Source of the DNA: UBA8752 sp002336475 | Lineage (GTDB): Bacteria > Bacteroidota > Bacteroidia > Flavobacteriales_D > Sanyastnellaceae | Reading direction: 5' to 3' | Assembly: GCA_943846755.1 (NCBI GenBank) | Contig: OX044365.1 | Coordinates: 434,001 to 498,000, forward strand | DNA: 64,000 bases | Shown: positions 52,436 to 61,166 of the stretch, piece after piece | Layout of the letters: each line of letters starts with the position of its first letter | How positions within the stretch are numbered: position 1 is the first letter of the stretch | Translations under genes and position numbers: made by a program | The notes under the pieces: model-generated | The model's input: only the letters and a program-made list of their open reading frames with translations | Databases searched by the model: none | Told to the model about the DNA's origin: nothing

Positions 52436-54229
52436 ATGTACGATATCATTGATTTGAACAGCCGCAAGGTTGCTGAGCTCCGGGACATTGCCAAGGAGCT
52501 GAATATTGCCAGAACTGACAAGCTCAAGAAGCAAGAATTGGTGTATGCCATTCTCGACGAGCAAGCCGTCACGACCAGCGCAAAGGCCAAAACCGAAGGT
52601 GAAGGCACGAAGAAAGAAGACGGTAAAAAACCAGCCAACTCCGGTCGGGGCCGTCAGCGAGCGGCCGCCAAAAAGGAACAAAGTTCTGGAGAGGAAGGTT
52701 CAGCCGAACAACCTTCTTCTGAAGAGCGAGGCAAAGACCGTCAGGAAAAAAATTCCGAGGATGGTGGTCGTAAAGGGCGAAATCAATCCCGCGGAAACCG
52801 CCAGAAGGAAGGTGAGAATGATTCCTCTGAGAAGTCCAACTCCAATAACAACGCCCCCAGCAAGGAAGGCGAAAAGTCGAACAAGGACGGAGCTCAAAAC
52901 GACCGTGGCAACCGCCGCAACGATCGTGGAGACCGGGGTGATCGTGGAGACCGCAATGACCGGGGTGACCGCCGTGGGCGCGACCGCGATCGCAACCGCA
53001 AGGACCGGGACGACCGCGGAGACCGCAACGACCGTGGAGACCGCAATGAACGTAACGACCGTCGAGGACGCGACCGCGACCGTTTGGGTGAGCCCGAGGA
53101 GCACGGGTTCAATTTCGATGGCATCGCACAAGCCGAAGGTGTCCTCGAAGTCATGCCCGAAGGATTTGGTTATCTGCGCAGTGCAGACTACAACTACTTG
53201 AACAGCCCCGACGACGTTTACGTCAGCAACAAGCAAATCAAGGCAGCCGGTCTGCAAACCGGAGACAACGTCGTGTGTACCATTCGTCCTCCACGCAAAG
53301 GAGACAAGTATTACCCCATGGTGGAGGTTCTCAAGGTCAATGGCCGTGATCCTTCATGGGTAAGGGATCGGGTTCCATTTAAATACCTCACCCCCTTGTT
53401 TCCCCAGGAAGCCTTCAAGTTGGCCGGGAAGAACGGCAACATTTCTACGAGGGTCATGGACCTCTTCTCCCCCATCGGTAAAGGACAGCGCGGCATGATT
53501 GTCTCGCAGCCGAAAACTGGAAAAACCACCTTGCTTAAGGATGTGGCCAACGCCATTGCGGAGAACCACCCTGAAACCTATCTGATCATCCTGCTCATTG
53601 ATGAGCGACCTGAGGAGGTCACCGATATGAAGCGGAGTGTCAATGCTGAGGTGATCGCCTCCACATTCGATGAGCCAGCAGACCGCCACGTCAAGATTGC
53701 CGAGATTGTCCTCGAGAAATCCAAGCGCATGGTCGAATGCGGTCATGACGTCTGCATTTTGCTCGACTCTATCACCCGCTTGGCCCGGGCTTACAACACC
53801 GTCGCTCCAGGATCTGGAAAGGTCCTCTCAGGTGGTGTTGAATCTAACGCACTTCAGAAGCCCAAGCGCTTCTTTGGCGCTGCACGTAACATCGAGAACG
53901 GCGGATCCTTGAGCATCATTGCAACAGCTTTGACGGAAACGGGATCGAAGATGGACGAAGTCATTTTCGAGGAGTTCAAGGGAACAGGCAACATGGAATT
54001 GCAGCTCGACCGCCGCATTTCAAACCGCCGTATCTATCCCGCCATCGACATCCTTTCCTCAGGAACCCGCCGCGAAGACTTGCTGATGCACAAAGAGATG
54101 CTGCAGCGCATTTGGGTTTTGCGCAAGCATTTGTCCGACATGAATCCGATTGAAGCCATGGAATTCTTGAAGGACCGGATGAGCCGCACAGATTCCAACG
54201 AGGAGTTCTTGATCACCATGAATGGCTGA
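52436..54229 (+). CDS. rho: Transcription termination factor Rho with long disordered insert
   Basis: 597 residues. Rho_N domain at 5-42 (LNSRKVAELRDIAKELNI). Residues about 45-218 are an Arg/Asp/Gly/Asn-rich disordered insert, with dense RGDR/RNDR repeats at 156-216. The RNA-binding CSD follows (EGVLEVMPEGFGYLRS), then the ATPase: PKTGKTT (359-365), LLIDERPEEVTDM, ILLDSITRLARAYN, and the Q/R loops (FEEFKGTGNMELQLDR). It is a hexameric RNA translocase ending transcription. In Bacteroides a comparable insert drives phase separation of Rho. The stop overlaps the next gene's ATG by 8 bases. Confidence 0.97.
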   Translation: MYDIIDLNSRKVAELRDIAKELNIARTDKLKKQELVYAILDEQAVTTSAKAKTEGEGTKKEDGKKPANSGRGRQRAAAKKEQSSGEEGSAEQPSSEERGKDRQEKNSEDGGRKGRNQSRGNRQKEGENDSSEKSNSNNNAPSKEGEKSNKDGAQNDRGNRRNDRGDRGDRGDRNDRGDRRGRDRDRNRKDRDDRGDRNDRGDRNERNDRRGRDRDRLGEPEEHGFNFDGIAQAEGVLEVMPEGFGYLRSADYNYLNSPDDVYVSNKQIKAAGLQTGDNVVCTIRPPRKGDKYYPMVEVLKVNGRDPSWVRDRVPFKYLTPLFPQEAFKLAGKNGNISTRVMDLFSPIGKGQRGMIVSQPKTGKTTLLKDVANAIAENHPETYLIILLIDERPEEVTDMKRSVNAEVIASTFDEPADRHVKIAEIVLEKSKRMVECGHDVCILLDSITRLARAYNTVAPGSGKVLSGGVESNALQKPKRFFGAARNIENGGSLSIIATALTETGSKMDEVIFEEFKGTGNMELQLDRRISNRRIYPAIDILSSGTRREDLLMHKEMLQRIWVLRKHLSDMNPIEAMEFLKDRMSRTDSNEEFLITMNG

Positions 54230-54782
54230 AGCCTTGGGCGCACAGCGCACATTGATTCGTTGGATTCCACTGTGGGCCATCGCTCTTTGGTGGACCATTC
54301 GCATGACCACCACTGGGAGGGTTTCTTTTGAAACCGGCATTTCCATAGGTGTTTTCCTGCACTTCGGTCTTGTGCTTGTTGTGGCCTTGGTGGCCGCATT
54401 CCAAGTTCAAGGGGCCGGTTCCTTTGTAGACCGTTTCAAAGCTTCGTTGCGTCCCACCGTGCTCTATGCAATACTCGCTGCCGGAAGTACTGTTGCATAT
54501 CACCATGCCGTCTGCGCTGAGGCGACGTCTTTGCGTATGCTGGAACGGGAGGCCTTCATAGACCGGTCTTTAACCGACGATGCGTCATTTGCCCTCTTGC
54601 AAGACGGAGACCCGCAATTGGCCATGATGGATGTGGAAACAGCCCGCGAGCGGGCCAAGGCCAGCTTGCGGTTTCAGTTTGATCCGCTTTGGCATTTCAC
54701 AGCAAGTCTGCTCATGTGGATTGCAGCTGCCATGTCCACTGTATTGTTTACCTCATTTTTGGGACAATGGTTCAAGTCATGA
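54222..54782 (+). CDS. Small membrane protein, DUF4199-like topology
   Basis: 186 residues with four hydrophobic segments (about 10-28, 38-60, 78-95 and 160-180) and a charged loop at 100-155. Length and topology resemble DUF4199 proteins of Bacteroidota, but I cannot confirm the family from motifs. It begins inside the rho stop region and its stop overlaps the porT start (ATGA), so rho, this gene and porT look translationally linked. Function unknown. Confidence 0.7.
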   Translation: MAEALGAQRTLIRWIPLWAIALWWTIRMTTTGRVSFETGISIGVFLHFGLVLVVALVAAFQVQGAGSFVDRFKASLRPTVLYAILAAGSTVAYHHAVCAEATSLRMLEREAFIDRSLTDDASFALLQDGDPQLAMMDVETARERAKASLRFQFDPLWHFTASLLMWIAAAMSTVLFTSFLGQWFKS

Positions 54783-55564
54783 CTTCGCTGCAGCAATATG
54801 CTGAATGCAAAGCCGTTAAGGGCTATGTGAAACGCGGTGCCCCCCGGTCTTTTGGTCCACTGAGGATGATGGTTTTAGCGGTGGTGTTGCTTAGTGGAAT
54901 GGCCGCTCAGGGACAAACTGCAAAAAAGAACCTGGCCAAATTCGATTACCGCTCATACCATTTCGGCTTTCTGTTAAGCGGCAACTCCAGCAGCTTCAAC
55001 TATAAACTGCGCCCAGATTACACCTTCTCTGACAGCCTGTTGAGCGTAGAGAACAATCCCCTCTCAGGCTTTAACCTCGCACTGCTCGCTTCACTCAACG
55101 TGAACGAAACCATTCGCGTGCGTTTCATTCCAGGCTTGAGCTTCCAAGACCGCGGAATGCTCTACAGGTTTAGAAATCCCGACGGAACCACAAGCCCGGT
55201 TTCTGTGCGCACCGAGAGCGTGTTCCTCGACTTCCCTCTGGTGATTAAACTGAGGACACAGCGCATTGGAAACTTTGCCCCCTATGCCCTCTTTGGAGGT
55301 AAAATCAGCAGGGACATGCAATCGCAAGCCGACGTGAACCAAAGTTTACAAGACGGATACATCCTGAAATTGGCCAAAAACAACTCGAGCCTTGACTTTG
55401 GAGCAGGCGCAGATTTCTTTCTGCCATTCTTCAAGTTTTCCATAGAATTGAAAACAGAGTTTGGCATGCGCAATGTTCTGATTCAGGACGACACGCCGTT
55501 TAGTGCAGCGTTTGATGAACTGCGTACCCGCAGCTTCATCATCAGTTTCACCTTCGAAGGGTAA
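54779..55564 (+). CDS. porT: PorT-family outer-membrane barrel, type IX secretion
   Basis: Up to 261 residues. The ATG at 54779 overlaps the previous stop, but ATG 54866 would put the signal peptide (MMVLAVVLLSGMAAQGQ) at the very start, so the true N-terminus is open. The barrel has YHFGFLLSGNSSSFNYKL, NPLSGFNLALLASL, FLDFPLVIKLRTQR, YALFGGKISRDM, DFGAGADFFLPFFKFSIELK and RTRSFIISFTFEG, matching PorT/SprT-type proteins needed for T9SS. It fits the many CTD-bearing proteins in this window. Its last 17 bases overlap the convergent prmA gene. Confidence 0.85.
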   Translation: MTSLQQYAECKAVKGYVKRGAPRSFGPLRMMVLAVVLLSGMAAQGQTAKKNLAKFDYRSYHFGFLLSGNSSSFNYKLRPDYTFSDSLLSVENNPLSGFNLALLASLNVNETIRVRFIPGLSFQDRGMLYRFRNPDGTTSPVSVRTESVFLDFPLVIKLRTQRIGNFAPYALFGGKISRDMQSQADVNQSLQDGYILKLAKNNSSLDFGAGADFFLPFFKFSIELKTEFGMRNVLIQDDTPFSAAFDELRTRSFIISFTFEG

Positions 55565-56402
55565 GAATCCGCCACTCAGATTCTGAGCGTGTTGCCGTAA
55601 GACTAAGGCCGTGTTGACCTGCCGCATCGACCAATGCGGAGATGTCGGGCTCCATGAATCCACTCAACATCAGGACGCCTGGATTACCCAGCACCCGACA
55701 ATAAGCGTCCATATCTTCCAACAGGATGTTCCGGTTGATGTTGGCAATGACCACATCAAACCGCCCTTCTTCCACCCCATTGAGCTGGTCAGCACCTCCT
55801 TCAAGAACCTCGAATGAGCCTTGCTCCTGCATGCCATTCAGTCCCAGGTTTTCGCGGGTGTTGCGGACGCTCCAAGGATCGATGTCTATGGCCATGACTT
55901 GTAGGCTGCCTCTCTGGGCCGCATAAATGCCCAAGACACCAGAGCCACACCCCATATCCAGGACTTTTGTGCCCGACCATTCCATTTGAACCATCTCCGC
56001 GAGAATGCCGAATGTGGTGCCGTGGTGTCCGGTCCCAAAAGCCATTCTGGGTTGAACTGTCAAAGTGGTGTCAAATTCTCCTGCCGCTGCTGTAGGGTGA
56101 AAAGGCGCCTTTACACGGATGCTATTTCCTATGGTGACTTCCGGATAATCAGATTCCCATTTGGCATTCCAATTCTCCTCCTCCACTTCTGACAAAAGCC
56201 ATGACTTGAGGCCCAGTGGGATCAAGTCCTCCTTGATCACATCAGCCAAGCCTTCATCCAGCTCTTCTTTTTTCGCGAAAGCGTGCAGACCATCAGCGGC
56301 TTCTTCAAACATACTGCAACCGGCATCAGCCAACCATGCCGTGGCAATTTCATGCCCCGGGGCGGCAGGCTCACACCTGAGGTGAATCCGAACCCAAGCC
56401 AT
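55548..56402 (-). CDS. prmA: Ribosomal protein L11 methyltransferase
   Basis: A 284-residue class-I SAM methyltransferase. N-terminal substrate domain (NWNAKWESDYPEV), then FGTGHHGTTFGILAEM, motif I VLDMGCGSGVLGIYAA, AIDIDPWSVRNTRENL and the NPPY-like VIANINRNILL. It trimethylates L11 on Lys and N-terminal amines. It starts immediately after the tpiA stop, so the two form an operon, and it is convergent with porT. Confidence 0.94.
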   Translation of the reverse strand: MAWVRIHLRCEPAAPGHEIATAWLADAGCSMFEEAADGLHAFAKKEELDEGLADVIKEDLIPLGLKSWLLSEVEEENWNAKWESDYPEVTIGNSIRVKAPFHPTAAAGEFDTTLTVQPRMAFGTGHHGTTFGILAEMVQMEWSGTKVLDMGCGSGVLGIYAAQRGSLQVMAIDIDPWSVRNTRENLGLNGMQEQGSFEVLEGGADQLNGVEEGRFDVVIANINRNILLEDMDAYCRVLGNPGVLMLSGFMEPDISALVDAAGQHGLSLTATRSESEWRILTLRR

Positions 56403-57185
56403 TCAAGATGCTTCCGCCTCTGATTGAAGACGTGCTGCACTAACACGACCAGCTGCCTCCACGAGCGCTCCGAAAGAATCGGGGTCCAATGCAGCACCGC
56501 CAATCAAACCTCCATCCACATCTGGACAGGCAAACAACGCATCGGCATTGGCCGGTTTACAACTCCCACCATACAGCAAGGGGATGGACTTGGCAATCTT
56601 GTCATCAAAAGCTTCCCGCAACCAACCGCGAATGGCGGCATGCATTTCTTGGGCTTGCTCCTCTGTAGCTGTCAATCCAGTTCCAATGGCCCAAATGGGC
56701 TCATAGGCCACCACTACGCGGTCCATCAGCTCTGAAGGCAAGTGCAAAATGGCCGACTCCATCTGTCGCAACACTTTGTCAAAATGGACGTCCGTTTGGC
56801 GGTCTTGCAGGCTTTCCCCGCAGCAAAAAATGACGCGCAAGCCCGCGTCGAGCACGCGGCCTACTTTCTGGGCCACCGCATTGTCATCATCGCCGTAGCC
56901 ATCGCGGCGCTCACTGTGGCCCACGATCACATCTTGAACGCCACAACCCGCCAGCATTTCGGCGGTAAATTCGCCTGTATGTGCACCGGGTCCTGAAGCT
57001 GAGACGTTCTGGGAACCCAATCGAAACGGTGGATCAGCGTCGCCCATCGCCGCCAAATACGGGGCAGGTGGGGCGATCATCACCTCCACGCCATCAGGGG
57101 CAGCAGGCAATGCGGCGAATGCGTTGGCAAATTCCTTTGCCTCGTTGAATGACTTGTTGCTTTTCCAATTGCCAGCTACGAGCAT
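56403..57185 (-). CDS. tpiA: Triosephosphate isomerase
   Basis: A 260-residue TIM-barrel enzyme interconverting glyceraldehyde-3-phosphate and dihydroxyacetone phosphate. GNWKSN near residue 6 (catalytic Lys), VIVGHSERRDGYGDDD (His), AYEPIWAIGTGLTATEEQAQEMH (Glu and loop 6) and LLYGGSCKPANA. It is about 10 residues longer than average at the C-terminus. It is divergent from recQ and co-transcribed with prmA. Confidence 0.96.
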   Translation of the reverse strand: MLVAGNWKSNKSFNEAKEFANAFAALPAAPDGVEVMIAPPAPYLAAMGDADPPFRLGSQNVSASGPGAHTGEFTAEMLAGCGVQDVIVGHSERRDGYGDDDNAVAQKVGRVLDAGLRVIFCCGESLQDRQTDVHFDKVLRQMESAILHLPSELMDRVVVAYEPIWAIGTGLTATEEQAQEMHAAIRGWLREAFDDKIAKSIPLLYGGSCKPANADALFACPDVDGGLIGGAALDPDSFGALVEAAGRVSAARLQSEAEAS

Positions 57186-57263
57186 CTTTCGGTGGTTTGC
57201 ATGGGGGAAGTACCCCGGGTTAGAACGTCGAAAGTTAGAGCCGTTGAATGCGACTACACCCCC

Positions 57264-59183
57264 ATGTACAAGGAAATGACACAGGCAGATAAATCCCCTC
57301 CCACTTTAGCAGCACTCGAACAAGTGTTGCGCGAGCATTGGGGGTTTTCAGCCTTTCGTCCTTCTCAGGTACCCGTGGTGCTGTCCGGCGCATCTGGAGG
57401 AGACACACTGGCCATTCTGCCCACCGGTGGTGGCAAGTCTATTTGCTACCAAATACCAGGATTGGTTCGCGGTGGAATCTGCCTGGTCATCAGTCCACTT
57501 GTAGCCTTGATGGCCGATCAAGTTCAAGGACTCAGGGCCCGGGGTATCGCAGCAGATGCCTTGACCAGTGGGCTGAGAAAAGGAGAAGCGGAGCGCATTC
57601 TTGACAATGCCCGTTTCGGACCAGGCGGGTTCTTATTTGTAGCACCTGAACGGTTGTCACAGCCCGATTTTCAGGCGGCATGTCAAGCCATGGATGTGCG
57701 CACCATCGCAGTGGATGAAGCGCACTGTGTAAGCCAATGGGGGCACGCCTTTCGTGCGGACTACCTGCATGTCGGGAAACTTCGGAACTGGCACCCCCAA
57801 GCCGGATGGATTGCCCTGACCGCAACAGCTACCGAGAAAGTCGCCGATGATATAGAGCAGCTGCTTGGCATGGTCCGTCCCCACCGCATTCGGGTTGGCA
57901 TGCGCCGGCCCAACTTGGCGTTTGCGGTACATCAAGTACCCGACCGACATGCGGCCATTGTGGATTGGGGCCACAGGCTTGAAGGTTCAGCGATACTCTA
58001 CGTGCGCACCCGCCGTGAATCAGAAGCCATGGCCTCCATGTTGTGCGCCCATGGCTTTTCTGCCGCTCCATACCATGCCGGGATGTCCCGTGCTGATCGC
58101 GATGACCATCAATCGAGGTGGATCTCGGGGTCCTTGGGTATTTTGGCCTGCACCACTGCTTTTGGCATGGGCATCGACAAACCCGATGTTCGGCACATTG
58201 CCCATGCCCACATTCCGGAATCTCCAGAGGGGTACATTCAAGAAGCAGGAAGGGCCGGGAGGGACGGACTCAAGGCCAAGGCTGTTTTGTTTGCAGATCC
58301 GACCGCCGTTTCAGACGCAGAAGGCCATGTCGCCCGCCAATGGCCCAGTCCCGAAACCATCCGCGCCGTATTGCAGGCCCTTTCCAACCAACTCGCCTTG
58401 GCACAAGGTGCAGTCATGGAAGATCCCCAAGAAGTTTGGATCGCTCCTTTGGCGGATAAACCAGGATGCACCCTGCAACAGGCCCGCAAGTCGCTGGACT
58501 TAATGGCCCGGGCCGGCTGGCTGGACCTTCATCCTGTGCGCAGCACCACATGTGTGAAGTGGCTTCATGACCCCATATCTATGGTCGAACGTCCACCGGA
58601 AGTAGGCAGTGACGGCCGCATCTTGGCTGCTTTACTCGCGCGACACGGCAGAGAAAAACGGCCTGGATGGACCTTGGATTCCAGTGCAGTTTTTGCTCAA
58701 GCAGGATGCTCGGAAAACGCTGGATGGCAGCACCTCAAAAGGCTGGCGGAATTGTCCATCATCGCCATTGCCTCGCCCACAGAAAGGGTGTCTGTACAAT
58801 TTAAATCTGCCCGCCCCTCTGCCAGCACAGCCCGCGTGCCAGCTGCCATCCTCGAGGACAGAAAGCGGGATTCCTTGGAGCGCTGGGAATTCATGAAGTC
58901 TTATCTGGCTTCTGAGGGTTGCCGTGCACAGTTCCTGGAATCCCTGTTTGATGCGGATGCAGCAGCTCCCTGCGGGATTTGTGACCGTTGTGCTCCTCCT
59001 TCCCCGCCTACTGAACAGGAGATTGAAGTCTGGATCGGCCAGCGGATTTCATTTGCAGAACTCCAACGCCTTGTTCCTTCGGAGCACCGGACGGAAGTGC
59101 GGGATACCCTCGAACAATGGCGTGCCCAAGGAAAGGTGTCTTGGAAAGATGGAATGGTATTCAAAGTCCCAGAGCATAACTGA
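57264..59183 (+). CDS. recQ: RecQ-family ATP-dependent DNA helicase
   Basis: About 639 residues from ATG 57264 (57276 is an alternative). SF2 helicase motifs: FRPSQ (motif 0), LPTGGGKSICYQIP (I), VISPLVALMADQV (Ia), DEAHCVSQWGHAFRADY (II plus aromatic loop, with Ala where most RecQ have Asp), ALTATAT (III), YHAGM (IV/V), ACTTAFGMGIDKPDVR and QEAGRAGRDG (VI). The zinc-binding Cys set is at GCRAQFLESLF, then PCGICDRC. A winged helix follows; the HRDC domain is absent. It unwinds recombination and fork intermediates. Confidence 0.94.
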   Translation: MYKEMTQADKSPPTLAALEQVLREHWGFSAFRPSQVPVVLSGASGGDTLAILPTGGGKSICYQIPGLVRGGICLVISPLVALMADQVQGLRARGIAADALTSGLRKGEAERILDNARFGPGGFLFVAPERLSQPDFQAACQAMDVRTIAVDEAHCVSQWGHAFRADYLHVGKLRNWHPQAGWIALTATATEKVADDIEQLLGMVRPHRIRVGMRRPNLAFAVHQVPDRHAAIVDWGHRLEGSAILYVRTRRESEAMASMLCAHGFSAAPYHAGMSRADRDDHQSRWISGSLGILACTTAFGMGIDKPDVRHIAHAHIPESPEGYIQEAGRAGRDGLKAKAVLFADPTAVSDAEGHVARQWPSPETIRAVLQALSNQLALAQGAVMEDPQEVWIAPLADKPGCTLQQARKSLDLMARAGWLDLHPVRSTTCVKWLHDPISMVERPPEVGSDGRILAALLARHGREKRPGWTLDSSAVFAQAGCSENAGWQHLKRLAELSIIAIASPTERVSVQFKSARPSASTARVPAAILEDRKRDSLERWEFMKSYLASEGCRAQFLESLFDADAAAPCGICDRCAPPSPPTEQEIEVWIGQRISFAELQRLVPSEHRTEVRDTLEQWRAQGKVSWKDGMVFKVPEHN

Positions 59184-59212
59184 AGCCAACACGGCGGCGC
59201 TACCTTGCCCCC

Positions 59213-60454
59213 ATGTCGGACTCGTCCACCTCTTACCCTTTCGTCCACCTTCACCCCGGCAAGGAAAAAAGCCTGCTGCGCGGACATCCCTGGGTGTTTT
59301 CTGGTGCCATACAACGCCTTGAAGTAGACGATGCTGCACCCACTCCTGGCGATTGGGTCTGCGTCATGTCTTCCAAAGGTCAGGCACTGGGTTGGGGCCA
59401 CTGGGGCGCAGGTTCCATTGCGGTGAGGATCATTGCTTCCGGAACATTGGATGCTCCACCCAATGCCCAATGGTGGAGTGACCAGATCGCAGAATGCCTT
59501 GCAGTGCGACAATCCGTGGGATTGGGGCCAGGAACAGATGCTGCCACAGACTGCTGTCGCTTGGTGCATGGAGAAGGAGACGGGCTGTCTGGTTTGGTGG
59601 TGGACTGGTACGCGGGAATGGCCGTGGTACAAACCCACTCTATGGGAATGCACCGCGCCTGGCCTGACTTATCGGCTGGACTGCAATCAGCCCTTGGCTC
59701 ATCCTTGGACCTCATTGTCAATAAAAGTGCAGCTCTCATTGCCAAGCTCCCAGGAGTGGAGGAACGGATTGAAGATGGCATTGTGTGGTCCTCTTCAAGT
59801 GCTGACGACCCGTCAGCCCGGCGGGGAGTCAGTGAACATGGCATTCAATATGAGGTGTCTCCCATCGATGGACAGAAAACAGGTTTTTTCTTAGACCAGC
59901 GCGACAGCCGCGGTTTGCTGATGCAATGTGTAGGAGAAAGAGCGGTGCTCAATGCCTTTAGCTACACCGGAGGTTTCAGCATGGCCGCTCTCAAGGGCGG
60001 GAGTCCCCATGTCATCAGTTTGGACGCCTCTGAAAAGGCCGTAAGCGCAGCCTGTCATCACGCTGAAATCAACGGGTATTCCGACCGACATGAGGGCATT
60101 CAAGGTGATGTATTGACCTATCTCAGGCAGTGCGAATCTTTGCCTCCCATCGTGATTTTGGATCCTCCAGCTTATGCAAAGAGCCGGTCTTCAAGGCACA
60201 AGGCGGTGCAGGGCTACAAGAGGCTCAATGCCGAGGCCTTGAAAAAGATGCCATCCGCAGGATTGCTTTGGACATACAGCTGTTCTCAAGTCGTGGATGC
60301 CCAACTGTTTGAGGACACCATCGTGGCTGCTGCGGTGGAATCTGGCCGCACAGTGCGCATTCTGCACAGGTTGGGGCAGCCAGCAGACCATCCCACCCGG
60401 GCGGGTCACCCAGAGGCGCGGTACCTCAAGGGGTTGATGCTCCACATCGACTGA
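59213..60454 (+). CDS. rlmI: RlmI-like 23S rRNA (cytosine-C5) methyltransferase
   Basis: 413 residues: a PUA RNA-binding domain (about 5-85: LHPGKEKSLLRGHPWVFSGAI), a central EEHEE-like region and a SAM methyltransferase domain (GQKTGFFLDQRDSRGLL, LNAFSYTGGFSMAAL near 245, and LDPPAYAKS near 317). This is the RlmI/RlmK-L family layout; E. coli RlmI makes m5C1962 of 23S rRNA. Family is secure, exact target inferred. It lies 29 bases after recQ and is convergent with pdxH. Confidence 0.9.
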   Translation: MSDSSTSYPFVHLHPGKEKSLLRGHPWVFSGAIQRLEVDDAAPTPGDWVCVMSSKGQALGWGHWGAGSIAVRIIASGTLDAPPNAQWWSDQIAECLAVRQSVGLGPGTDAATDCCRLVHGEGDGLSGLVVDWYAGMAVVQTHSMGMHRAWPDLSAGLQSALGSSLDLIVNKSAALIAKLPGVEERIEDGIVWSSSSADDPSARRGVSEHGIQYEVSPIDGQKTGFFLDQRDSRGLLMQCVGERAVLNAFSYTGGFSMAALKGGSPHVISLDASEKAVSAACHHAEINGYSDRHEGIQGDVLTYLRQCESLPPIVILDPPAYAKSRSSRHKAVQGYKRLNAEALKKMPSAGLLWTYSCSQVVDAQLFEDTIVAAAVESGRTVRILHRLGQPADHPTRAGHPEARYLKGLMLHID

Positions 60455-60490
60455 TCAATCAGGCTTTCACCTGGGTGTCGGTCTTGAACC

Positions 60491-61132
60491 TCAGGGCTGA
60501 AGTCGGGTCAAGATCCACTCCCCACTGTTGAGCCGAGCACTGATTCGGTCATGCATGCGCCCGGGCCGTCCTTGCCAGAATTCGATCTGTTCGATGGACA
60601 ACAAGAAACCGCCCCAATGGGGTGGCCGGGGCACCTCTCCAGGATGCCGCCTGTTTTGTTCATCCCACGCGGCTTCTAAATCCTGGCGGCCCTTGACTTC
60701 TTGGCTTTGTGCCGATGCCCAAGCTCCAATCTGACTTTCTCTTGGGCGCGAGGCGAAATAACGGTCCGAATCAGATGGGGACATCTGTTTCACCTGTCCT
60801 CTGATGCGAAGCTGCCGTTCGAGTGTGCTCCAAAAGAAGGTGGCCGCAGCATGGGGGTGCTCTGTCAACTCGAGGCCTTTTACACTGTGATAATTGGTGT
60901 AGAATGCCACAGCCCAACCCGCCTCGGTGGGTTCCAAAGAGCGCAGCAAGACGATGCGTGCATTGGGGTGTCCATCGCTGCCTACAGTGGACAGCGTCAT
61001 GGCATTGTAATCTCCGGGGTCCGAGGCCTTGGCCTCTTCCAGCCAATGCCTCAAGAACCCCAAAATATCGCCCTTGTCCACATCCTGAAGGCCGCCTTTG
61101 GCATAGGACTTTCTATCCTCAAAATCAGTCAT
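60491..61132 (-). CDS. pdxH: Pyridoxamine 5'-phosphate oxidase
   Basis: A 213-residue FMN enzyme that oxidises PNP or PMP to pyridoxal phosphate. NAMTLSTVG, NARIVLLRSLE, FYTNYHSVKG, FFWSTLERQLRIRGQV, YFASRPRESQIGAWAS and the C-terminal FWQGRPGRMHDRI are all in place. Length is typical. It is preceded by the dioxygenase-methyltransferase fusion gene on the same strand (34 bases), so they may be co-transcribed. Confidence 0.96.
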   Translation of the reverse strand: MTDFEDRKSYAKGGLQDVDKGDILGFLRHWLEEAKASDPGDYNAMTLSTVGSDGHPNARIVLLRSLEPTEAGWAVAFYTNYHSVKGLELTEHPHAAATFFWSTLERQLRIRGQVKQMSPSDSDRYFASRPRESQIGAWASAQSQEVKGRQDLEAAWDEQNRRHPGEVPRPPHWGGFLLSIEQIEFWQGRPGRMHDRISARLNSGEWILTRLQP

Positions 61133-61166
61133 ATCATTCCAACCAAGTATGCCCCTTCTTGTTTCC

